Below are positions 49,517 through 56,072 of a DNA stretch of 56,072 nt, piece by piece; position 1 is the stretch's first letter; every line of letters begins with the position of its first letter. The stretch comes from Candidatus Aminicenantota bacterium. GTDB taxonomy: Bacteria > Acidobacteriota > Aminicenantia > Aminicenantales > Aminicenantaceae. Where the stretch lies: positions 1 to 56,072 of the forward strand of contig WVZK01000002.1 of the NCBI GenBank assembly GCA_011772475.1. Reading direction: 5' to 3'. Below the pieces are notes generated by a model. It saw nothing but the letters and a program-made list of their open reading frames with translations. It was not told where the DNA came from and made no database searches. Made by a program: the position numbers and the translations under genes.

Positions 49517-50638
49517 ATGAAAAAAAGCTGTTTTCTCGGTGTGCTTCTCGTTTTTTTTGTTATCTTGCTCCATTCGGCCTGCGCTTCTTCTCATAAAATT
49601 CTAAAACCTCCCATTGACTCCTACAGCCAGAAATTCTTGGATTTCATCCGCTATATCATCACTCCCCAGGAAGAGAGGATTTTTCGGGAAATGCCTCCAA
49701 AAGACCGAGCAGAGTTTATCATGGACTTCTGGGCAAGGCGTGATTCGGATCCATCGACCCTTGAAAACGAATTCCGCTCAGTATACTGCACAAGGCTGGC
49801 TGTGGCTGATAAGGCTTTCCGTGCAGGCACAACTGGGTGGATGACTGATAAAGGAAGAATCTATATCCTCTTGGGTCCTCCCACAGATGTCATCAAAAAG
49901 ACCGTGGGAGATAAATCACCCGAACTCTTATATCATCATTCGCCGGGAAAAGAGAATGTTTCGGAAAATCCCCCCCCCAAACCGAGAAGAAGACAGTGGC
50001 AACTAAGCAAAAATTTATGGAAGGAGGGAAGCTCCACGCAAATACCGACAGAAATCTGGATCTACGACCAATACTCAGATTATTTCGGTAAGCCTCTGCG
50101 TCTCACTTTTGTCGATTATGAAGGCACCGGGAATTTCAAACTGACGACTGATGCTGAGGTGAAGTCTTTTTATATAATATCCTCTTTCCAGAGCGATCCA
50201 AATATAGCAAAGTATCAATGGATAAGAGAAATAGAAGGGAGTGAACCTCTTCCTTCGTTTCTTCCCTTCCTTGATTACTCCAAATCCTTGGGCAATATAC
50301 AAAAGAATGAGGAAGGAGCCTATACTGCTCAGTGCTCTTTTGATATTCCTTACCTAGCCATAATATATCAGAAAAAGGACGAAGGATGGGATTATGACTT
50401 AGAATTAAGTATTGAGGTCAAGTCTGTTGCAAAAAAAAGCTCTTACCGGGAAAACAGGGTGATAAGAAAGCATATTTCCAGCGAAAATCTTAATAAAAAT
50501 ATCTCAGAAATGCATAGTGTCATGGAAACTTTTGTTGTTCCTTTGAATATAGGAAAAAACGAAATCTATTTTTCCGTTCGTGATAATATCCGCAAAAAAA
50601 GACTGCGCAAATTAGACATCGTTGAGATAGAAAAGTAA
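49517..50638 (+). CDS. GWxTD-domain lipoprotein, tandem paralogue 2
   Basis: 373 residues, 17 more than paralogue 1. The lipobox is LLHSAC. The GWxTD block is GWMTDKGRIYILLGPPTDVI, with REMPPKDRAEFIMDFWARRDSDPST before it. The extra length is an insert after GDKSPELL (HHSPGKENVSENPPPKPRRR), rich in Pro and Arg, at the place where paralogue 1 has a short loop. The second domain ends DNIRKKRLRKLDIVEIEK. The gene is controlled by a sigma-54 promoter, unlike paralogue 1, so the two lipoproteins are likely made under different conditions. Confidence 0.88.
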   Translation: MKKSCFLGVLLVFFVILLHSACASSHKILKPPIDSYSQKFLDFIRYIITPQEERIFREMPPKDRAEFIMDFWARRDSDPSTLENEFRSVYCTRLAVADKAFRAGTTGWMTDKGRIYILLGPPTDVIKKTVGDKSPELLYHHSPGKENVSENPPPKPRRRQWQLSKNLWKEGSSTQIPTEIWIYDQYSDYFGKPLRLTFVDYEGTGNFKLTTDAEVKSFYIISSFQSDPNIAKYQWIREIEGSEPLPSFLPFLDYSKSLGNIQKNEEGAYTAQCSFDIPYLAIIYQKKDEGWDYDLELSIEVKSVAKKSSYRENRVIRKHISSENLNKNISEMHSVMETFVVPLNIGKNEIYFSVRDNIRKKRLRKLDIVEIEK

Positions 50639-50691
50639 AAACTCTACAAGTTAAATCAAATTCACTTCAATTCGATCCAAATAAAAAAATC

Positions 50692-50718
50692 AAAAAATTG
50701 AATTAAATTCATTTTTTT
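50692..50718. terminator. A/T-only bidirectional hairpin after GWxTD gene 2
   Basis: Same 27-base sequence as at 49081-49107 (AAAAAATTGAAT - TAA - ATTCATTTTTTT). Confidence 0.4.
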
Positions 50719-50980
50719 GGACTAATTTGGCACAGCGTCTTATCATCATTTGCGCATTGAAAATTGAATTTAGGATATCATATTATATATATAATATATG
50801 ACATGCCTTGTGCAATATTCATTACACTATTCAATTAAGCTAATTAATTTTAAATCAACAATTTGCGATTTATAGGCAAGCATTATTTTTCTTATCATGC
50901 TCATTAATTTCATAAGATTCAGCTAGCCTAAAAACTAATTTAAATCTTTTATTTTCAGTAAATTAGAAAATTGATGTTAT

Positions 50981-50996
50981 TGGCATGGATATTGCT
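50981..50996 (+). promoter_or_regulatory. Sigma-54 promoter upstream of the orphan leader and VWFA gene
   Basis: TGGCATGGATATTGCT: GG and GC 12 bp apart. Predicted start ~51008, 18 nt before the GGGAGGTGA of the leader. The next clear gene is the VWFA-related one at 51557. Confidence 0.7.
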
Positions 50997-51025
50997 GCAT
51001 TTATGGTGAAATTCGTTTTTTGCAC

Positions 51026-51172
51026 GGGAGGTGATAAAAGCAGAGGGTAATTAACAGAAACATTTTTATGGATTATTTCCACCTCTTCTTTTTAAGTTGC
51101 ATATAATGTAGCACTCTAAGAAGGCAGGAGGGGGCATCCTGTGAAAGCAGGATGGGGAACTGAAAACAAACT
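51026..51172 (+). promoter_or_regulatory. Orphan leader resembling the TonB-receptor leaders
   Basis: The order of parts recalls the receptor leaders: GGGAGGTGA (51026-51034), AAGAAGGCAGGAGG (from 51119), a hairpin CATCCTG - TGAAAG - CAGGATG (51135-51154, perfect 7-bp stem), then GGGAACTGAAAAC (compare GGAACTAGAAAC in copy 1). A CCACCTC at 51078-51084 can pair with GAGGTG. It is longer than the receptor leaders by ~70 nt and no receptor start follows. Confidence 0.4.
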
Positions 51173-51272
51173 TAAGCAAGGATTTCTAAAACCGCATCCA
51201 GAGCTTTCTGGATATGACGCACGCTTCGAAACGGGATGGCGAAAAAAGACACATCATAATTTCTCAGCTTAG

Positions 51273-51560
51273 CCAAGAACTACGTCAGGCCCTTCTCTTC
51301 TGTGTGCATGTTATTTTTACGACGCTCTGCTTCCCCCCTTCCCTACGTATCTAGATAGCAGCTCCTGGTGCTTGTTTGATGATGACCAAAACAGAATCAT
51401 CAAATCTTCTGATAACTTAATAGTTCGCTTACTTCCTCCCGGAGAATCTTGTTCCTCTAACGAAGAAATGATCTTCAAGCTGGCGAATGAAATCAATTCT
51501 GACGCGGCGGCTTCCCATTCAGGTGAATTCACCGTAGGAACCAAAAGGAGAACTGGTTGA
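51273..51560 (+). pseudogene. Open remnant or upstream peptide coupled to the VWFA gene
   Basis: An open frame of 95 codons ends with TGA overlapping the TTG start of the VWFA gene (TTGA, 51557-51560). It contains YDALLPP, TYLDSSSWCLFDDDQNRIIK and RLLPPGESCSSNEEMIFKLA, which look like protein rather than chance sequence, but there is no good start codon (a TTG at 51372 is the best) and I do not recognise a family. It is either the 3' end of a decayed gene or a short translated frame feeding ribosomes into the next start. Confidence 0.3.
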
Positions 51561-53788
51561 AAAAAGCATTTGTTTTGCTTTGTATGACAGCAATAATCGT
51601 TATCTCGCATCTTCCTGGATTCCAGAAAAAACAGCGGTTATTCCCGCCTGAAAAGCACGAAGTCGAAGTTCGTCTGATCATGGTTGACGTTATTGTTACT
51701 AAAGACGGAGAGTTCGTCAAAGATTTAACCAAGGACGATTTTGAACTTTTTGAGGATGGGATAGGGATCCCCATAAATTCCTTTGAACTCGTGAGCTTCG
51801 ATAAGAAAGATTTAAAACTCCCAGAAGAAACGGCAGACGGAAAATCGTCCGCTCTTCCTCAAAATAGGATCGTTGTCATATTTGACGCCATCAATTCCTG
51901 GAGAAGAGAAATCATAAAAGGAAGCGAGAAGATCATCGATGAGCTGGTTTCTATCGCCAAGCTCGGGAATGAAGTCATGGTTCTCCAGCTCAGGGAGAGG
52001 AAGGGAATAGAGATTATCCAACCTTTCACCTTGAATGAAGAGCTTATTAAAAATTCTGTTGAAAAAGCCGCGGGAAGTATGTGGAAAATAGATACAGTAA
52101 TCGATCCTTCATATAAGGCTCAAGTTGGAAGCGAAAGCAGGGCCAGCAGTCCGCAGGAAATCAGGAGGCAGCAGGAAACTGATAACCCGTATGAAAATAT
52201 TTATGCTGAAGATATGCAGAGAATATATCACTTGAATAAGGAAATGAAGAGATTTGAAAAGACAATCGGGGGGATTTTAGGCGCATGTAACATGATCAAA
52301 ACCTTACCCGGAAGAAAATACATCCTTCTCATTAGTTCGGGAATTCCAGATCTATCCCCTCCGGATATGTTCCCTAACATTCTCAGCGGAATTCTTAACG
52401 ATACAACCGATAGATTAGAAGATGCCTACCGAAACAAAAGCTTTGGAAGAAAGGAAGATATAAAAATATTCGATCCTTTCAACATACTCGATAAGAAAGT
52501 ATTCAAGGATGGAGCAGAAGTCATCACCGAATTAATCCGTTTTGCTAACGCTCATAACATCTCCATCTATTCTCTGGACTGCGGCACGTATGTAACGCGA
52601 CTCCATTCAGGCACTTCAGCTGAGGGATATCAGAAAAATGAGATGGCTCGACTTTTTTTTAGTGAAGGAGATCATATAAGGAAAGTCCAGAATTTAAGGT
52701 GGATATCTGAGGGCACAGGTGCTGATTCTTTGAGAGGAGCTGATAAATTTGAAGAGTTTCGCAGGGTTATAAGTAGAGATCTAACCTATTATTATCAACT
52801 AAGTTTCTATGCCCAGAGGGATGAAGCAGACGACAAATACCACAAGATAGACGTTAACGTTAAACGTTCCGCTGTTAATACTAGGTTCAGAAAAGGATAC
52901 ACGGATTATTCGAAAAAAGAGACAAATAAGATGCTTCTTGTCACAGCTTTTTATAATCCTTCCCTGTACAGAGAATTGCCTTTTGAAGCAGAGCTCATTC
53001 CTTTCCTGACAGAATCGGGAAAATATGAGCCCTGGATGCACATCGCCCTGCCAGCAAAAGAGCTATTTAGGGACAGGTTCGTTGAATATGCGCCTAGATT
53101 GTTTAACCTTCATGTGTGGATCAAAGATAAAAATGATGGTGAAAAGGGGTATGGAGGCAAGATCAACATTGGATTGAACATCAATCCTTCCTTCCTGGAT
53201 TTCATAAAGAACATCGACTATCTAAGCTATCACTTTAAAGGTCCAGAGTTTAATTTCGGCCAGGATGAATATCAAACTATTTTTGCTCTTTTTGATCCTC
53301 AAACGAACGAGATCGGGACATGGGAATCGTCTCTATTTGCTCCTGTGCTGAAAAACAATGATGAATACACGGTCATAAACTGTGTCTTAGGTGATACAGT
53401 TCTGAATTCTGAAAAAGCTAAAAAGACCTTTTCGCTCTCTAATAAGGATGGGAGTCTTGAGTATGACCAGATAAAGTTTTTCCCTAAAGTAACGAACCAG
53501 TTCAAAAAGTGGGAAGGAGCTTCTGTGTTCATGCAGGTTTATCTTCCTGGTGGGAAACCGAAGGTACCGCCAGAATTTCTGCTTCTAGGCGAGGACAGTC
53601 GCCTCCGCCCTCTTCCGCAAGTGCTGGTTTCAGAATTCTGGAATGAGAAATTGAACGTCTGGAGCTCGATATTCAAGCTGGAGCTCGATGAGGGAACTCT
53701 TGGAGAAAATTCTTTATATGTAGAAATTCCTGAATCTGAAGAAGGTGCGGTGTTAAGCAAAGAAATGAAACTGACTATAATACGCTAG
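51557..53788 (+). CDS. VWFA-related secreted protein
   Basis: 743 residues from a TTG start with AAGGAG 7 nt upstream; the residues that follow form a clean signal peptide (FVLLCMTAIIVISHLPGF). Residues ~35-75 are the leading beta-domain of the family (VEVRLIMVDVIVTKDGEFVKDL, then DDFELFEDG). Residues ~90-430 are the VWFA-related domain (RIVVIFDAINSWRR replacing the usual DxSxS metal site; KYILLISSGIPD; NISIYSLDCGTY), ending YYQLSFYAQ, YHKIDVNVKR and RFRKGY. The C-terminal ~280 residues are beta-rich. The MIDAS DxSxS is degraded (DAINS), so metal-dependent binding may be lost. The family's role is unknown. Its stop overlaps the convergent gene by 4 bp. Confidence 0.82.
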   Translation: MKKAFVLLCMTAIIVISHLPGFQKKQRLFPPEKHEVEVRLIMVDVIVTKDGEFVKDLTKDDFELFEDGIGIPINSFELVSFDKKDLKLPEETADGKSSALPQNRIVVIFDAINSWRREIIKGSEKIIDELVSIAKLGNEVMVLQLRERKGIEIIQPFTLNEELIKNSVEKAAGSMWKIDTVIDPSYKAQVGSESRASSPQEIRRQQETDNPYENIYAEDMQRIYHLNKEMKRFEKTIGGILGACNMIKTLPGRKYILLISSGIPDLSPPDMFPNILSGILNDTTDRLEDAYRNKSFGRKEDIKIFDPFNILDKKVFKDGAEVITELIRFANAHNISIYSLDCGTYVTRLHSGTSAEGYQKNEMARLFFSEGDHIRKVQNLRWISEGTGADSLRGADKFEEFRRVISRDLTYYYQLSFYAQRDEADDKYHKIDVNVKRSAVNTRFRKGYTDYSKKETNKMLLVTAFYNPSLYRELPFEAELIPFLTESGKYEPWMHIALPAKELFRDRFVEYAPRLFNLHVWIKDKNDGEKGYGGKINIGLNINPSFLDFIKNIDYLSYHFKGPEFNFGQDEYQTIFALFDPQTNEIGTWESSLFAPVLKNNDEYTVINCVLGDTVLNSEKAKKTFSLSNKDGSLEYDQIKFFPKVTNQFKKWEGASVFMQVYLPGGKPKVPPEFLLLGEDSRLRPLPQVLVSEFWNEKLNVWSSIFKLELDEGTLGENSLYVEIPESEEGAVLSKEMKLTIIR

Positions 53789-54963
53789 GAACTTTTCGCA
53801 TAGAAATTGTCATAAATGGCTTTTATCCTGCCCGGAGCCAATTCCCCTGATTGAATCATTCTTATCAAGAAATCGCGAAATTTTTCTGCTTTTCGATTGA
53901 ATTTTTTCTTTTTCATGACACTATAAAGAGCAACAGCAAAAACATGCATTCCCTCATCAGCTTCTTGCCATCTTTTATGCGCTTCAACTTCAAGGTCTAG
54001 TTTTTCATTAATTATCTGTTCAAGCGCTTGAACACAATCCTCTTCGATAAAAGCCTCGAAGGAATTGTAGCCGTAAGAAGGATTGTGGTTCAAAACTTTA
54101 TCCATTAAAAATTTATCCTTTTTTAAGAGGGAAATAACTTTTTTTAGCTCAATATCTGAAGCTAGATCATAGGGCGAATGCATCATTTCATGAATGGCGT
54201 TCCTCAATACAACTTCTAAGGGCCAGGCCACATTAGTCAGATAGCGAGTACCTGTAATCTTAATTCCATGGGGCTTGGAGAAATAGAGAATATAAGCAGT
54301 AATCTTACGCGAAGGGAGCTTAAAGCCTAAATGGGCTTCTACTTCGTCAATGATATTATATTTTGGCAGCTCTCCTCGAATTTGCTTTATGGTCTCGTTT
54401 ATTTTGGGAAGTATGTATTTTTTCCAGTAGAATTCAAACTGGATTTCCTTCAAGAATATCAAAACCGTTTTTAAATCATTGCCTACAGATTCGTAAAGGC
54501 GCCAGCCAGCATCCGAGTAGTAAGGGGTTTTTATCAGACTTTTCCGCATGGACTCGCTGTTCTCTATCGTCAGCAACATATCGTCTATTGTTTTGTCTTC
54601 AACGGCTGAGAAATAGAGACAAAAAAAGGTAGAAATGATGCCTCGCTTCTCGTCTTTTATTTTTCTTTTCAAGTTGGATAGTGCCTTTTTAACAGGCTTT
54701 TTGAGCGCTTTTTCAAATTCTTCATATTCAGGCTTATAATGTTTTAGGTAGAACGAGTCCGCCGTCAATGTATTAAGGAAGCAAAGCACATCGTATTTGA
54801 GCGAAGGTTCTATCTGCCAATCTGTTAAATAATGTATTCGAATCTCTTCTTGATTTGAGCTTTTGGATATCTCTGCCCTGGCATGACCTGTCAATATCGA
54901 CGGGGCCAAAAAACAGAAAATAATTATTGAAGATAATGAAGGGAGAGCATTTGAAAATTTCAT
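53785..54963 (-). CDS. Secreted protein with HExxH motif, putative zinc metallopeptidase
   Basis: 392 residues. A signal peptide (SSIIIFCFLAPSILTGHARA) precedes ~200 helical residues. The only catalytic-looking motif is NAIHEMMHSPYD (His258, Glu259, His262), a gluzincin-type HExxH, followed 45-50 residues later by FEAFIEEDCVQALE, whose Glu307 or Glu308 could be the third zinc ligand. No known peptidase family can be named; DUF4932-like or DUF2268-like proteins share this kind of layout. A secreted protease or an inactive relative are both possible. Immediate neighbours are the VWFA gene (convergent, 4-bp overlap) and the acyltransferase-like gene upstream, 45 bp away. Confidence 0.55.
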   Translation of the reverse strand: MKFSNALPSLSSIIIFCFLAPSILTGHARAEISKSSNQEEIRIHYLTDWQIEPSLKYDVLCFLNTLTADSFYLKHYKPEYEEFEKALKKPVKKALSNLKRKIKDEKRGIISTFFCLYFSAVEDKTIDDMLLTIENSESMRKSLIKTPYYSDAGWRLYESVGNDLKTVLIFLKEIQFEFYWKKYILPKINETIKQIRGELPKYNIIDEVEAHLGFKLPSRKITAYILYFSKPHGIKITGTRYLTNVAWPLEVVLRNAIHEMMHSPYDLASDIELKKVISLLKKDKFLMDKVLNHNPSYGYNSFEAFIEEDCVQALEQIINEKLDLEVEAHKRWQEADEGMHVFAVALYSVMKKKKFNRKAEKFRDFLIRMIQSGELAPGRIKAIYDNFYAKSS

Positions 54964-55008
54964 AATCGAACCGAATACTATTTTAAGATAAGGTAAGAAT
55001 TTTTACTT

Positions 55009-55878
55009 TTATGATTTGTCTTTTTTCAAAGTATCGTAAATTACTTGTTGAAGATTCTTTACAAATTCCACTTTTTCAGATTTTGAAGGATTAGCATTTT
55101 TGAAAAATAATGGGGGCAAAAACTCAACAGTAAGACAGGGCTTGTTGTATTTTTTTACCTTAAAAAGATTCAGAAGCCACCTTATGGCCTTATAAACAAA
55201 TATCCTATCCGCGACATAATGCCAGTATGTCTTTTGGCAAACCATTGGTTTTTCCTTAACGACGCCAGGTACGATTTTCACTACCTTTCCCTGCCTGTAA
55301 AGCCAACTTGCCAGTGTGGGAACTACTGTATTGTAAACGGGATTCTCAACTGTCTCGTAAGTCTTGCCTGCGCTGGGCGCGATTGCGAGAGGAATATCAT
55401 CTTCCAGGGTCTCTATGCATTTATCCAAAGCTTGCTTGTTAATTCTTTGTTTCCTGCGCTTCTCTTCCTCTGTAGTAGGTTCATTTAGCTCTACACCAAT
55501 TGAGCCATATCTGTTCGTCTGGGCAATCACCCACCGAGCTAGATGATAAATGAATTTATTGCAGCAAAATTTTGTCAACCGGTTCTTGTTTATCTTTTTT
55601 TGTACTCTTTTAGGAAAAATGGCGTCCTCGATATCCCTTCTTAGCGTAGGTAAGTATTTCTCATGTGTAAGGGTGATATCACCCAAGCCCCTTATATTGG
55701 GCTTTGATGGAGCAGCCACCATCAAAAAGAATCCCTCGGTTCGTCGGGTTATATGATTGTGGGCATAGATTATCGGACCTTCTTCGGGAATATTTTCCAA
55801 TCCAACGGTTTTTGGCTTGGGACAGATGGGAATGGTTCTTAATAAGCCCCTTAGAGTGTTATATGAGAAAGTTATCAT
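55009..55878 (-). CDS. PlsC-like acyltransferase family protein
   Basis: 289 residues. The opening PKTVGLENIPEEGPIIYAHNHITRRTEGFFLM matches the beginning of lysophosphatidic-acid acyltransferase domains (V-G-E-N-I-P-x-x-G-P-x-I-x-x-x-N-H). In PlsC the catalytic motif is NHxxxxD; here it reads NHITRRTE, with Thr at the Asp position and Glu one later. A second block, LAIAPSAGKTYE, sits where PlsC has F-P-E-G-T-R. The fold therefore fits, but the catalytic dyad is displaced or lost. C-terminal helices (IFVYKAIRWLLNLFKVKKY) could associate with the membrane. It may transfer acyl groups to an unusual acceptor. It heads a minus-strand pair with the HExxH protein. Confidence 0.5.
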   Translation of the reverse strand: MITFSYNTLRGLLRTIPICPKPKTVGLENIPEEGPIIYAHNHITRRTEGFFLMVAAPSKPNIRGLGDITLTHEKYLPTLRRDIEDAIFPKRVQKKINKNRLTKFCCNKFIYHLARWVIAQTNRYGSIGVELNEPTTEEEKRRKQRINKQALDKCIETLEDDIPLAIAPSAGKTYETVENPVYNTVVPTLASWLYRQGKVVKIVPGVVKEKPMVCQKTYWHYVADRIFVYKAIRWLLNLFKVKKYNKPCLTVEFLPPLFFKNANPSKSEKVEFVKNLQQVIYDTLKKDKS

Positions 55879-56044
55879 CTCTCGTATAATAAAACCCTTT
55901 TGATCCTTAAACTATAAAGTTTTACTCATCATCCTTCCCCTGTTCTTATTTTACTTTTTTTCCCAAGGTTTTTCTACTGATAATTTAAGTTACCTCAGTT
56001 GAGAGAGTTCTCGATATCACAAAGATGGTTTTGGGAAATAATAG

Positions 56045-56068
56045 AAATGGGGCCTGGCCCCATTTTTT
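56045..56068. terminator. Strong terminator-like hairpin at the window end
   Basis: AAATGGGGCC - T - GGCCCCATTT with further T residues to the right. Perfect 10-bp arms. It can act on the plus strand and, with TTTCTATTATTT on the other side, also for a leftward gene beyond the window. It may alternatively be a repeat end. Confidence 0.5.
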
Positions 56069-56072
56069 ATTC

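Larger units (their letters stand above)
50639..50999 (+). repeat. Non-coding part of a tandem duplication, copy B
   Basis: Homologous to 49032-49400, including the A/T hairpin and the terminal -24/-12 element. Here the region leads not to another GWxTD gene but to the leader at 51.0 kb. Confidence 0.65.

Overview
The window most likely comes from an uncultured Gram-negative anaerobe of the Candidatus Aminicenantes / Acidobacteriota type. The argument is gene content: several GWxTD-domain lipoproteins, VWFA-related secreted proteins, two Oar-like TonB-dependent receptors with N-terminal carboxypeptidase-regulatory domains, a CBM9/DUF5916 outer-membrane protein, many TPR proteins and a sulfatase-fold/TPR fusion. 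There is no rRNA, tRNA, CRISPR array or intact insertion sequence, so the taxonomy is inference.

Left part (1-11 kb): the 3' end of a VWFA-related gene, a short two-component-propeller protein, a class I aminotransferase, an ECF sigma/anti-sigma pair with a self-type promoter, a secreted DUF4412-like protein, a lipoprotein with a possible leaderless promoter, and a three-gene export-type ABC operon (permease, ATPase, NEW3-like membrane protein). Centre-left (11-23 kb): a DUF5916 outer-membrane protein, a NYN/LabA nuclease-like protein, a beta-barrel protein behind a sigma-54 promoter, an exported glutamate-racemase-like protein, an NSAR/OSBS-type enolase-superfamily enzyme, two glycosyltransferases, a DapB-fold dehydrogenase and a class III aminotransferase. 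The gaps here carry a dispersed palindromic repeat family. Centre (23-33.5 kb): mostly housekeeping genes: TolC-type protein, the run lepA - hypothetical - TPR lipoprotein - mtnA - tsaD, a TPR protein, tatA and a ROK sugar kinase.

Right part (33.5-56 kb): the accessory and most interesting region. Two paralogous TonB-dependent receptors each lie downstream of a sigma-54 (-24/-12) promoter. About 70 bp upstream of each promoter is a pair of TTCAA-N4-TTGAA palindromes spaced two helical turns apart. Each receptor is also preceded by a conserved leader: a full anti-Shine-Dalgarno complement (AAGGAGGTGA) exactly 101 nt before the start codon, a hairpin exactly 57 nt before it, then the working ribosome site. 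In the second copy a GntR/FCD regulator gene sits between promoter and receptor, and its last codons run through the leader. A related, larger leader without a receptor lies behind another sigma-54 promoter at 51 kb. GWxTD genes have multiplied here: one convergent GWxTD-TPR gene, two tandem lipoprotein paralogues (one behind a sigma-70-type promoter, one behind sigma-54) and a decayed third copy directly after receptor 2. The window ends with a VWFA-related protein, a secreted HExxH protein and an acyltransferase-like protein.

Working model (inference): a sigma-54 regulon controls surface receptors, a beta-barrel protein and a GWxTD lipoprotein, that is, the cell-surface uptake or assembly apparatus, with an additional RNA-level control shared by the receptors. 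The enhancer-binding activator is not in the window.
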